Positions 49,328-60,228 of a DNA stretch of 63,709 nt are shown here, one piece after another. Positions within the stretch are counted from its first letter, which is position 1, and each line of letters begins with the position of its first letter. The DNA is from Schoenoplectus triqueter. Lineage: Eukaryota > Streptophyta > Magnoliopsida > Poales > Cyperaceae. The stretch is from assembly GCA_964058805.1 (NCBI GenBank), contig CAXKVV010000356.1, positions 1 through 63,709 of the forward strand, given 5' to 3'. The notes below the pieces were generated by a model. It had not been told where the DNA came from and ran no database searches. It worked only from the letters and a program-made list of their open reading frames with translations. A program made the position numbers and the translations under genes.

Positions 49328-50007
49328 ATGTCACTTTAGTATTTACAATGTCGCATGCTTCTGTATCCTATATATACTGTCAGTTTGTTTGTTAGGTACA
49401 AAATTGTTCATCTGACTTCTATTTGTAATGGTGAGTTGGTTGGTTTTCATACATTCATAGTTCCATCAGGCAGTTTGTTATATTTCGGATTGGGTTTCAT
49501 TTCTAGCCTACCCAATTTATTTGGGATTAAAGGCTTTTCTGTTGTTTGTTGTTTCAAAAAAACTGGAATATATTTCACAATATGCGCTGTTCAGAAAACC
49601 TAAGATGTATATCCTTGTACAATTTGTATATAATGTAGCAATTTGTATAAATTCCTTTTTGGTCTGCAGTAGGCTTGCATAAGTAGCTATCAGTAACATG
49701 ATCTGTTGAACGATGATCCACAAAACAAACTCCTGGAATTATATTCTGATTACAAAGGTAATAGACTCCCAAAATGATTTTTCTAACAACACGAATCTTT
49801 TCTAAAAATTTTCATAAAAAAAAGTAATGGACTCTCAACTGCAGAACATAAGTGATATCTAAATCGCTGCATATATTGGGTCTGCCGACCGAATCATATG
49901 AATTTTTTTTTAGCTATTTAAATTAAAATTTCGGACGCGGAATTTTAAAATTTGAGTCATAAACACTTAAACCGAAATGTTTATGAAATCACCGTATCCA
50001 ATCTATA

Positions 50008-50042
<35 letters not shown>

Positions 50043-50430
50043 CTCTTAACATGGTGTCCCAACTATTCCAACCATTTCTGAAAAATGAAATCCCTAAAAA
50101 ATAAAACTCAGGAGTCCGAGTGTAAGCGAAGGTGGATGAAGTGAGGAGAGGTTTATGCGCTGCCCTAAATTTTTATGTATTACTTCGTCAGTTCTTTGCG
50201 TTCAAGTGCTCAATTTATTGTCTCTCCACGTTTCATCAAAAAATATACGGACTCTACGTCGTAGAACAAACCTTTTCCATTTTTTTTTTCTTAATTCACA
50301 TCTCTGAAATATATAATATAACGAGTCTCCACCATTTTTTTATTAACAACTAATAAAATCAAATCATGAAAGTATTTATAATTAAAAAAATTACAAAATT
50401 TCAAATTATAGTATATAACTAATATACCTA
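49328..50430. other. Downstream of the RLK gene, no gene
   Basis: This is the 3' flank of the kinase gene followed by AT-rich sequence. Short frames here lack recognisable domains. A (TA)n microsatellite sits at 50011-50039. Confidence 0.5.
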
Positions 50431-50590
50431 TAAATTATAATCTTTTAAATTAATTTACTTTTCAATCTCAATGAACATTTAAATTATTATACAATTTTGC
50501 ATCCACTACTATTCTAATTATTTTGTATAATAATAATTTAAATGCTTATTGAGATTGAAAAATAAATTAATTCAAAAGATTATAATTTAT
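50431..50590. repeat. AT-rich foldback with ~65-70-bp arms
   Basis: TTATAATCTTTTAAATTAAT...TTCAATCTCAATGA...TAAATTATTATACAA on the left reappears reverse-complemented as TTGTATAATAATAATTTA...CTTATTGAGATTGAA...AAAGATTATAA on the right, around a ~20-bp loop. It may be a foldback MITE. No duplication is recognised. Confidence 0.65.
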
Positions 50591-51168
50591 TTCAATTGTA
50601 AATATTTTTTAACATTTATTAATAAAAAATATTTTCTCTTCAAAAATATATATTAAAATTGTTCTTTATTTTCAAAAATATATTAATTTATATTTTAATA
50701 ATATATTCATAAAATTAATTTTAGAAAAAATAAAAATTTTCTAAAAATTTTATAACTTTATTAATACAAAATAATTAAATTAATGTAAATATTTCTAAAT
50801 TATTGTAATTATATTTTATAATCTAAATTATAAACAAAATAATGTATTGACATAATTATTATAGTTATATTGTTATTATTTTTAATTATAAATAATTCAT
50901 AAGATTTATTTAATAATTAATTTTTCTTTTTATTTTTATTTCAATGATTATGATGGTATAATAACATTTTTACTTGCAAAATATAATCATAGTTAGATTT
51001 ATTACTAGTTTATATATTTCATCATGTATATATTTATAAATATTTGTGAAATTTATTAATATAAAAATTAAATGAATTCAAATGTTTTTAATTTATTATA
51101 ATTAATTTATATAATGAAAATTAAATTAACTTTAAAAGTGGATCTAAGTCAAACTTTAAGAAGGATGG
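50591..51168. other. AT-rich intergenic DNA, no gene
   Basis: Very AT-rich sequence with no frame, terminus or repeat I can assign. Confidence 0.5.
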
Positions 51169-51176
51169 ACATGAAT

Positions 51177-51720
51177 TAGGGCTATAAACGGAACAAATTT
51201 GGAACTGATAGTGCTGAAACCTTTTTCGTTCCGATTTTTATTTGATAGATGCAGATACGGTTGCGAATATTACACGGATGTCAAAATTTAAATCCCAATT
51301 CGCCATAAATAAATACAGATATTCAATGAATACAGATTTTGTGAGGGATATAAAATAAAAATTAATGCATATTACTAATAGTTATGTATATATAATAAAT
51401 ACATAAAAGTAAGTACTTTTATCAACAGTAAGTATTTACAATCCATATATTTGTTAATATTGATAATAATAATAATATTGCATAAAAATAAAAATGTTGA
51501 TAAATCATATTATTTTATAAATAAAATTTTATAATATATGGTTTATTTCGGATATGAATAATAGAGTAAAACCAAATTTATATCCGTATTATTTTTTACT
51601 GATACAAATTGAATATGAATACGAATAATTTATATTTGAATACAAATAAAATATTTATAAATAATTTATGAATACGTAGCCGAACGGAATGGATATTATC
51701 CGCTCCGTTTACACCCCCTA
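51177..51720. mobile_element. hAT-type MITE (544 bp) with perfect 8-bp duplication
   Basis: Termini TAGGGCTATAAACGGA and TCCGTTTACACCCCCTA are imperfect inverted repeats of the Ac-like form TAGGGGTGTAAACGG. The flanks ACATGAAT at 51169-51176 and 51721-51728 match perfectly, the 8-bp duplication of hAT elements. No transposase is encoded. Confidence 0.88.
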
Positions 51721-51728
51721 ACATGAAT

Positions 51729-52445
51729 TCAACTTTAAGAAAGATAGAGTTGAGTTCAACTTTAAGAAAGACATACCTACTAAACAAACTAAAAAGCAAA
51801 CTAAGCATACTAAGCATAAACACTAATCTAAATAAAATGCTAAACATAAAGATACAACTAGCAAAAATTAGCAACAAAACTTAGCACAAAGCTAAAATAA
51901 AACATAACAAATAATGCGAACAAGCTTCACCTCAGCCGAAATTGTGCTCCAAGCAAATATTGCTAGACCAAGCATAACAAACATAACACCGAAAGATGAG
52001 TAGAATCATCATGCAATCCGAATGAGACTCAACGCCTTCATAGCCTCAAATGACTGTCACAAACTCGAACTCAGTGAATGGCTAACAATGAACAAAGGGT
52101 TAAAATCTAAATTGCACAGCCTCCCGAATGACAATAACATAGTCTCAAAATGTAATACCCATATCCATATAACTCATTAGATGGCAAAAGCTTCAAATGA
52201 TATGAAGCACATACATCCCCAAATTCGGGACAACAATGATATTAATCTAAATCTTCAAATCTCATAAAGCATCAACATCCCAATATCGGGACAATAAAGG
52301 TACCATCAACCACACTAAAAAGACTATGTCAAACTGGAACATCCGATCATACCTAACGTCACTCCTTCAAAACTGAAATGGAGTCACTACCAACATTCAA
52401 ATATCCAAATCACAAAAGGATAAATGATGTCAAACTCTCATAATA
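51729..52445. other. Intergenic DNA, no gene
   Basis: A-rich on the plus strand, without long frames. It contains two similar segments (CATCCCCAAATTCGGGACAA near 52210, CATCCCAATATCGGGACAA near 52268) and repeats of CAACTTTAAGAAAGA near the MITE. No domain is recognised. Confidence 0.4.
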
Positions 52446-52640
52446 CACTACAGGAAACAATGTTTTTAGCATCGGCCGACGGTCATTAGCATCGACTTTT
52501 CTCATTGGCATCGGCCATCAAAATCTTTCGCATCGGCTTCAGTGTTTTGCATCGGTTAGACTGATGCTAATAGTTATTATTTAAATCGGTGTAGCCGATG
52601 CAAAATGAACATATTAGATTTGGCTTAGCCGAGGCAAATG
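52446..52640. mobile_element. CACTA transposon terminus with GCATCGGC subterminal repeats
   Basis: CACTACAGGAAACAATG matches the CACTA terminal consensus. It is followed by at least six GCATCGGC/GCATCGGT or inverted GCCGATGC units within 180 bp, the usual subterminal transposase-binding layout. The opposite terminus is not found, so it is truncated or the end of a deleted element. Confidence 0.7.
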
Positions 52641-53630
52641 CATCGATTAAACTTCAACACTACAATACAAATGATTTTCTTCACCGGTCAATGCTTATTT
52701 CAAATTTAGCCGTGATTATATTTATATGTAGCATTTCAATTGTTGTCTTGTTCTAGTCACACTTTTCGTAAGTATTTAATAATCTACTTGATAGACTAAA
52801 ATTTCACCTTTTTCATTTTTTACTATTCTATTTTCATAATTTTGATGTAAATCACTAAAAGAATTAATATACTACAGAAATACGGATTAGGAAAATAATA
52901 ATATAAAAGAGTTAATATGAATAATAATCGGTGTCAAGAAAGAGGACAATATAAAACTAAGGAGATGTTTCGAATTAATTTGAAAAGTTAGTAAAATATA
53001 TTGTAGCATTTAAAGAATAAATAATTATTTGATATCAATTAATAATAATTACTAGTACCCTATAATGACAATATGGAATGTAAATTGTAGATTATATTCA
53101 TGCGTTTTGAAAAGAACTAATTAGTTTGATGTAAATCGCAAAGAATCATTGATAATGTATATTCACTGTAGCTCGGTTATTTAATGAGCTAAATCTGAAA
53201 CGTTCATAATATACGCTTAATTTCAACCATCTGATCTAACCCTTTCGTAACCCTATTCAATCCCCAAATATCTCCTACTCTTCTGCCCTCAGCGCCGCAC
53301 AATGATGTCATGCCGATGTGAATCGCTATATGCATGGGGGCAAATATCCAACCATAAAAAGTCAAATGCACAGATCTCAGTGCTGTCCATTATAATATTT
53401 ACTATAGTGAACACTTTATCAAGAGCCTCCAATCACTTTACGGACTGCTCCTTCCAGAGGATATACTTCCAGCGTGTTGGGCCGGCTTTGCATGAAGGCC
53501 GTACAGAACCCGTTGTTTCTTCATTTCTTTTTCGAATTCTAATTGCTAGTTTATTACGTCACTATAATATTATGAGAAAAATATTCATTAGTACAGATAA
53601 ATTTTAGCTTTTATTTTAAAATATTTTAAT
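52641..53630. other. Intergenic DNA, no gene
   Basis: AT-rich, with a short GC-normal stretch at 53280-53530. The frame at 53302-53607 has no recognisable domain and no neighbouring signals. Confidence 0.4.
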
Positions 53631-53639
53631 TTAGATCTG

Positions 53640-53732
53640 ATCCGATTTTCTTCTAAAAGATCAAATTGATATGATCTAATTTATTCGAATTCAAACTTGA
53701 ACCCGATCCAACCCATCTTATTGTCACCACTA
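53640..53732. mobile_element. hAT-like terminus
   Basis: Reads towards the right as AACCCGATCCAACCCATC then TTGTCACCACTAG. The reverse complement opens CTAGTGGTGACAA followed by GGGTTGGATCGGGTT, a form common at plant hAT ends. The other end and an 8-bp duplication were not found. It stops exactly where kinase homology begins. Confidence 0.5.
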
Positions 53733-53960
53733 GCTGCTACAAGGACAGTAATAACATTGCTCTTGCATACGAATACTTGCAAAAAGGAAATCTGCAAGAT
53801 TGCATCAGAGGTGGTAACACATTTAACTTTCATGGAATTAAATTTCACCTAAGAAAACGTACAATATTCCGTTCCTTTCTAATAAATCATGAATGGCATG
53901 TTAAATTCAATTTGGTAAAAATTAGTGGTCATTGAGATGTTGTTTTAATCATGGTCCATG
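53733..53960 (+). pseudogene. Relic exon and intron of a paralogous receptor kinase
   Basis: 53733-53810 reads CYKDSNNIALAYEYLQKGNLQDCIRG, close to exon 9 of the RLK gene ([25 protein letters not shown]), and ends at the same exon boundary (AGAG|GT). The following ~145 bp align by eye with the intron before exon 10 (TTAAATTCAAT...ATGTTGTTT; compare 47790-47850). The exon is cut at its left by a hAT-like terminus and no other exon follows, so this is a fragment of a duplicated gene. Confidence 0.8.
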
Positions 53961-54179
53961 TTACGAAGGCCCCAGCACCTGCCACATACCAGAGGGCTGG
54001 GAGCTTGGGCTGAAATCAAGCTCCTTCAAGGCCTTTTATTTCATCTTGTGCAGTAATACCCCAGAGCAGCCCATGAAGGCTTGCTTGTTAGCATCCTCGA
54101 GCGGTTCGTAGGCGAGCTCGAGACAGTTAAGTCTACAAGGCCTTGCCCGGTTATGGTGGATTTAATTAGAGGTTTGAAA

Positions 54180-54535
54180 AAATCTGTGCGGGTAGATTCG
54201 CCCCGTGTAAATTCATGTCTCTCGTCCGTCCCGGACCGCTCTGGGGTAGATCCGTGGGTAGACTCAGACCCGCTAATGGTCCGGTCCTAGCAAGGGCCGA
54301 GTCTAAAAATATTGAAAATGGAACCGTCAAACCCGTCCCGCTCTCACCCGTGACCCGCGCTCACCCACCCCGCACTCACTCGGACCCAAACCCGCCACCC
54401 GGACTCAGCCGGGTAAACCCGCGCTCATCCGGACCCAAACCTGCGCTCACCCGGACCCGACCCGTGCTCACCCAGACCCGACTCGTGCTACCCGGACCCA
54501 TACCCGTGCTACCCGAACCCGTAACCCAATAGAAT
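54180..54535. repeat. GC-rich CCCGGACCC/ACCCGTGCTCACCC minisatellite
   Basis: Irregular 12-24 bp units such as CACCCGGACCCGACCCGTGC repeat through 54340-54525 in otherwise AT-rich DNA. Translated frames are low complexity and not a gene. The composition resembles hAT subterminal DNA. Confidence 0.6.
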
Positions 54536-55041
54536 AATGGACTTTATTTCAAATCAAACCCATTTTATTTCAAATCCAACCCACTCTGTATCAAATCCAT
54601 TATACTTTAATTCAAATTTAATAAAAAAAATAAAAAAAATGATAGAAAAATTCTGAAAAAAATAAAAAATATATAAATTAATATCTATAAATACCCACCC
54701 CAATTTTCATCAAAAGTCACACAAAATATTCAATCATTCTCTCTCTCATTTAAGTTCTCATTCTCAATTTCTCATATACTCAATTTTCTATAATTTCATT
54801 TAGAAAAAAATAGTTCTAGTATATTATTTCAATTAAAAAAAATAGTTCTAGTATTGTTATTTTTTTTTTATTGGACAAGAAGTGAAAGTTTTGTCAAATT
54901 TGCCATATACCGCTTGGAGGTAAGTTTTTTATATTTATTTGTAGTTTTAATTCATTTACATTACGTTAAATTCATTTTTTTATTTTATTTATATTTTAAT
55001 TCATTTACATTACGTTAAATTCATTTTTATTAAAAGCTGTT
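54536..55041. other. Intergenic, promoter-like AT-rich DNA
   Basis: Contains TATAAATACCC near 54688 followed by CATTCTCTCTCTCATTTAAG, similar to a transposon promoter and leader. No coding region follows. TAGTTCTAGTAT repeats at 54810 and 54845, and TTCATTTACATTACGTTAAATTC repeats at 54951 and 55000. Confidence 0.35.
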
Positions 55042-55259
55042 TGTTACTTCCGTGCGACGAAAACCCACATATTATATACCGTTGAAAAGAGTACGGAGAG
55101 GAGAACACAATGAGATGAAGAACTCGTGAAATGGTTGAGCGGTTTGGTGATGTTACTTCCGTGCGATGAAAACCCACATATTATATACCGTTGGAAAAAG
55201 TACGGAGAGGAGAACACAATGAGATGAAGAACTCGTGAAATGGTTGAGCGGTTTGGGAG
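55042..55259. repeat. Tandem duplication of a 109-bp unit
   Basis: TGTTACTTCCGTGCGACGAA at 55042 repeats at 55151 with only a few substitutions across the unit. The high identity suggests a recent duplication. Confidence 0.9.
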
Positions 55260-55325
55260 AAAATTAAAGGAGAATTTTCCGATCCAAAAATAAAATCGAG
55301 CAATTTGAGCCATGATTAATCAAAT

Positions 55326-57855
55326 TGACACTTCAAACACCTTCTCCATGGTCCTAAAAGATTGTTTGAGAGTTTGGTTGAATTTCAAAAGTTTCAAATT
55401 GGTGAGACCACGAACTCGCAAATCGGGTCCAAAATCGAGTTGGTCAAATTCTATACGAGAGCATTCTATTGATTGAATAAATATTATAGATTAATTTCTG
55501 GGATCAATTAGATGCTAATCAAGCTTTGAAACACAAGAAATGATGAAGAAATAAAGGAGAACGACTATGAGACTTGAAATCGGGTTTGAAGGCAAAAAGC
55601 GAGTCTTGGGTGTATAATTAGGATCCGGCAAGGTCTAAAATGCAGGAACATTTTTGAAGCTCTAGAACCTTCTAGAAGTCCCTAAAATCATCTGGTGACC
55701 AAGTGGTGGTTGGGGATGACAAATTTATAAATTTTCAGCAAACATAACAAACTTCACTGGTGCTCTCAGCTGTTAGAGCACATTTAAAACACTTAGAATT
55801 GGTCTAATACACCACAAAACGTTCAGAAGAGTATAAGAAGATGAATGAAAGGAGTTGGTGCATAAATTAGTCAAAGAAAAGTCAAATCGATCTCATGATC
55901 TGATTTGAAAGGTTTCTTAAACATATTTTTCAAAAATACCCAAAATACCCTTAGCTGTCCAGTTCAGTTATTTATCAGAACATAATTAAAAAACTATACC
56001 AATCCGTAAATGTGACATATATATATATATTATTTTATATTCATAAAATAAATATCAAGAGGAGATTGTACATAAATTTTACATAATCCCTGACTGATTG
56101 TATTTTATTTGTCGTTAAAAATAAAAAAATATTAAAATGCATTCATTGAAAATAAAAAAAAAATAAAAAATAAAAAAATAAAAAATAAAAAAATAAAATA
56201 CTTATAAAATTAAATAATTTCAAATAAAAAAATAAATATTAAAAATAACAGAAAGAAACTAGAAAAAAAATATAACTCTTACTTAAAATTAAATAAATTT
56301 AAAATAAAAAATAAACTAAATAAATAAATACACAAATAAAAAAATAAAATATTTTATTTTTCTTATTAAATAAAGAAAATTTAATTTCAAAGTTAAATCA
56401 ACATTCACCTAAAATAAAAATAAAAGAAATAAAAAAACTCTAAATCTTTGAAATTAAATAAATTTAAATATCAATCAATAAATAAAAACACAAGTAAAAG
56501 AAGTAATAATAAGAAAGTAAAAGACTTTATTTTTTTTATCAAATAAAAAGAAATTCAATTTCAAAATTAAATCAACATTCACCTCACATCAAAATCAAAA
56601 TAAAATAAAAATAAAAAATAACTCTCAATTTTCAAAATTGAATAAATTTACATACTAATAAATAAAATAAAAGACAATTAAAAATAAAAAATAAAAGATT
56701 GTATTTTCCTTATCAAATAAAAGAAAATTAAAATTTAAAATTAAATCAATCTTAAACTAAAAAAAAGAAATCAAAATAAAAAAAACACACAACATTCAAA
56801 ACTAAATAAATTTAAATAAGAATAAATTCAAATATGAAATAAATAATACACAAACAAAAAAAGAAGAGAAATAATGATAATAAAATAAAAGACTACATCA
56901 TTTTATCAAATAAAAATAAATTAAACTCAACTCGAAACAAAAAAAAAATTCTTGATCTTGAAATTTGAGTTGGTAAGGAGCCTTAACTTAATGTCTCATA
57001 TTTCAAAAATCATTCAAGTCTCTATATAGATCATCGAGACTTTAAATGTCTAAATTTATGAATTGGCACAACGCTTCAGATTCATAATCTAGAAGATCAG
57101 TAAAGGGGCCAAATCTCGTCTTTCTGATTCACCGGATCTTGATGTTGAGTGGGCAGAGCGCTTGCGTTCACATCCTGTATCTTGAAAGATTTACCTTGAT
57201 CTTGATATTTGAGTTGGTAAGGAGCTTTAACTCAATATCTCATATTTCGGGAACCATTCAGTATCTCTATATGGATCATCGAGATATCTGAATGCCTAGG
57301 TTCATGAGCTGACATAGCGTTTCATGTTCATGATCTAGAAGATCAGTTAAACATTATCAAAATTTTCTCCGTCTTTCTGATAACCAGTCCTTAGTGTTGA
57401 GCTGGCATAGCGCTTCAAGCTTCACATCTTACGTACTGACATTCACATGGTCTGAGGTGCCATTAATCGAGGCTCATGGTCTGAGTTGCCATTAATCGAG
57501 ACTCATGGTCTGAACTGCCATTAATTGAGGTTCACAAGGTGTAGACTACCTTAAAAAGTTCATATCTTTCCTGTCCTTACTAACAGTAACCACTTAAAAT
57601 TACTTAGCTATTCTGTTTGTTTTTCTTTTCTTAATCAAAGGTTCCTCGGGTTCAAAGCCCAAAGTAATTAATAATGGAGGCTTGCGCCCATTGGAATCTT
57701 AAAGACCCCACAATCACTAAAAACCTTTAAATGTGCATTTCAAATTCATATAAAATATCCCAATGCACACTTAGAGGGATCTCCGTGTTCTTCTTCCGTA
57801 ATTCATCGCCCAGTTTCTTTTCAGTGCGGTGAGGGGCGCGAAAAAGGGTCGCACA
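55326..57855 (+). mobile_element. Ogre-type LTR remnant, right end at 57855
   Basis: The right end (GGCTTGCGCCCA near 57680, CACAATCACTAAAAAC, then GGCGCGAAAAAGGGTCGCACA) matches the ends of the nested LTR at 36000 and the giant element's LTR. Blocks like GATCTAGAAGATCAG (57100, 57340) and a 30-bp repeat CATGGTCTGA.TGCCATTAAT (three copies, 57460-57530) are LTR-type repeats. The left limit is uncertain: CAAAT at 57856-57860 also occurs before TG at 55321-55325, but that 5-bp match could be chance. It lies within a FAR1-like coding sequence. Confidence 0.6.
56110..56960. repeat. A-rich low-complexity DNA
   Basis: AAATAAAA-type runs with loosely repeated ~150-180-bp blocks (TTTTTCTTATTAAATAAA...AATTTCAAAGTTAAATCAAC ATTCACCT at 56350, 56530 and 56700). 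No gene. Confidence 0.7.
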
Positions 57856-58915
57856 CAAATATATAGAATCCAAGACTGATATGTCATTAAAATACTTGTA
57901 CGAATTATGCCCACGACCATCTGTCGAAATAATGTTCTTCAATCGACCTTGTTTCGTAAATGAATAGCTATACCAAAAGTTAGGGTTTGTTTGCTTCTTC
58001 TGATCGAAATAACCCATCAAAATGAGGGCATCATTGCCAAGCAAAGGTTTCAACCTAATCTTCCTATGTTTATCTATGTGATTACGTGCATCCTTCCGAG
58101 TGAATGTGCATTTACCATAACCACTCGCATGATCAATAACCATGTCTATATTTTGATGTGGAGCAATCCCTTCATCATCGTTAAATTCAAGTTTCTTTTT
58201 AAACCATATGGTATTTTATGATTTGTGCTGATTTTTTTAGCTAACTTAGGAACTAACTCATGGTTATGTTCCAAAATAACCTTTGTAATAATCCATTTGT
58301 TCAAAAAATCTAAAACAAAAATAGTCATTAAAACCTTGCATTCAATACCAACAATAGGTTTATCTAAATCCCTTTATCTGAATCAGAAATGGTCATTAAC
58401 TATTTTTACGGTTTTGAAAATAGCTGACTTAGGAACTTCCTCTTTGGTCAAGGAGGTTTATCTAAATCCCTTTCTTCTATTTTTTTACATTTACTACAAA
58501 CAAATGCATACAGATAACAAGTTTCTTCCTTCTTGTGATTTGATCTTTTAACTATAGCAAACCCTCATTTGATAGTATAATCCTTATACCCAAAAATAAG
58601 TATTGCTAACAGAATCAAATTCCATACCAAGAACAGGGTGCAAAATATCTTCATCTTTTTCAAAAGGAGCAATCTCATTACCACTAGCATCAGTAAACCC
58701 TTCAGAATTAGAGCCATAAACATCAACAAGATCTTCTAAATTGATGACTTCATTGACCCCAACACCTTTAGAATTAGTAATAAAAATACTACCATCAACA
58801 AACCCTTCATAATCAGTTAAAGAGCCACAAGCATCGGTTGAATTCAGCACTTCATTTAGTAATAATAGAACAACTACCATCATCACCCTCTACTGAATTC
58901 ATAACCACATTACCA
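57856..58915 (-). pseudogene. FAR1/FHY3-like (MULE-related) N-terminal half, disrupted
   Basis: Minus-strand pieces follow the FAR1 order: acidic N-terminus then PVLGMEFDSVSNTYFWV (58590); KDYTI...GFAIVKRSNHKKEET, with a stop in between (58500-58580); the FAR1 zinc-finger end ILEHNHELVPKLAKK (58230-58290); and the start of the MULE-type domain, GYFDQKKQTNPNFWYSYSF...GRLKNIISTDGRGHNSY (57880-58020). Frameshifts and at least one TGA separate the pieces. The coding sequence stops where the LTR ending at 57855 begins, so that insertion removed the C-terminal half. FAR1 proteins are transcription factors derived from Mutator-like transposases. Whether this was a host gene or a transposase is not clear. 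Confidence 0.75.
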
Positions 58916-59623
58916 ATGAACTCTTCCAATGGTAGAATATATTGATGACGTGCTATGTTTGAAAGCCTAATTTTTTTTTTTATGTATTATGAATTCTTAG
59001 CTGCTCAATTAAGCTTCGCTTTAAGTTTTTAACCAAGTTTGCTCATTTTATGGTTTGCTATTAAACACAAAACAAATTACAATGAATGAAAAAAAAGGAT
59101 ACTATATATACAAACAAGCTTTCTCTAGGCTATCTATATATATTTTGTTTATTGAGAACAATCATCTATGCCAGTGGAATCAGGAACAATCATCTATGCT
59201 CAGGATAGTTCTTATGAATCGAACGGTACTAGCTTCTTTCACTACTACAGCAGCTGTCGGTGCTTTAGCCGAATGCATCTATGGTCATTAAATAAAATAT
59301 TATGGCACGCGCAATGATCCTAAGATCAATCAAGAAAAAGCCAAAGCTTTACACATTTGTATTCGTTTTCAATGTTACTAATTAATTTGCTGCTCCATCT
59401 ATTCTTATATTGCAAGTACTTAAGTGACAAAGACCAAGCCCTAATGGATTCTCTAATAACTTCAGTAATTGAGCAGACAGTTCAGAACAGGGTGAGAGCT
59501 CGTTTCTGCCTCCAAAATTTTGAATCATAAATAATATGTCAATGAGATGAGTGCTGTTAATTTATCTCATGGAGAAGATTTTGAGAGTGATGTTAGCAAG
59601 GAGAAATTGCTTGGACATCAATC
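58916..59623. other. Intergenic DNA, no gene
   Basis: GAACAATCATCTATGC is repeated at about 59157 and 59184. The short frame at 59055-59291 has no domain I recognise. Confidence 0.4.
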
Positions 59624-59631
59624 ATAATTAT

Positions 59632-60031
59632 CAGGAGCGGATGTAGGATTTTTATTAAGGGGTCAGTAATCAGATTTAGTAGCTTATTAAGTTTACCATT
59701 AACTAATCAGATATTAAATAATAATATTAAAATAATATTTTTTATATGTTAAAAATAATAAAAAAATAAAAGTCAAAATAATAAATAATCATAACGATAA
59801 AGAAAATTTTCCTCTACGATATTTCATATTTTAAAATTTTTACATAATTCTTTCATTATTCATGATATTAAAAAAAAATTCTCAATGAAAAATAATCAGA
59901 CAATCCAGGAGGATTAGAAATTTGATCTAGAGAGTCAGATTAATAAAATTGTAACATAAAGCACTATTTTCTAAAATCTAGGAGGTTAGTTGACCCTCCC
60001 CTCCCCCCGGTACAAGCTACATCCGCCGTTG
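59632..60031. mobile_element. hAT-type MITE (400 bp)
   Basis: Ends CAGGAGCGGATGTAGG and CTACATCCGCCGTTG are imperfect inverted repeats (shared GCGGATGTAG). ATAATTAT flanks both sides (59624-59631 and 60032-60039), a perfect 8-bp duplication. The inner sequence is AT-rich with GGGGTCAG and CTCCCCTCCCCCC near the ends. Non-coding. Confidence 0.8.
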
Positions 60032-60228
60032 ATAATTATAGATAAATTAGTTGATAGTTCATTATTGATTAATGCAAGTTCTCTAAATTACCAACATAAA
60101 TCAATAGATAGATAAACTGTAATATAGCTGATTTCTGGTTGAAAGAGGATTCTTTATGATCTATATTTTCAATTGACATTAAGTGTTGTTTAAATTATAT
60201 ATTATTCATTTTTTTGCACATTTCATGT

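Noticed and set aside
54215..54532. Pro/Arg-rich 105-residue frame
   Set aside because: It is a translation of the GC-rich minisatellite.
55321..57860. CAAAT...CAAAT as the proven duplication of the LTR ending at 57855
   Set aside because: CAAAT followed by TG also occurs near 53661 and 55396, so a 5-bp match is not decisive; only the right end is firm.
59055..59291. 78-residue frame considered as an organelle-derived peptide
   Set aside because: I could not match it to any plastid or mitochondrial gene.
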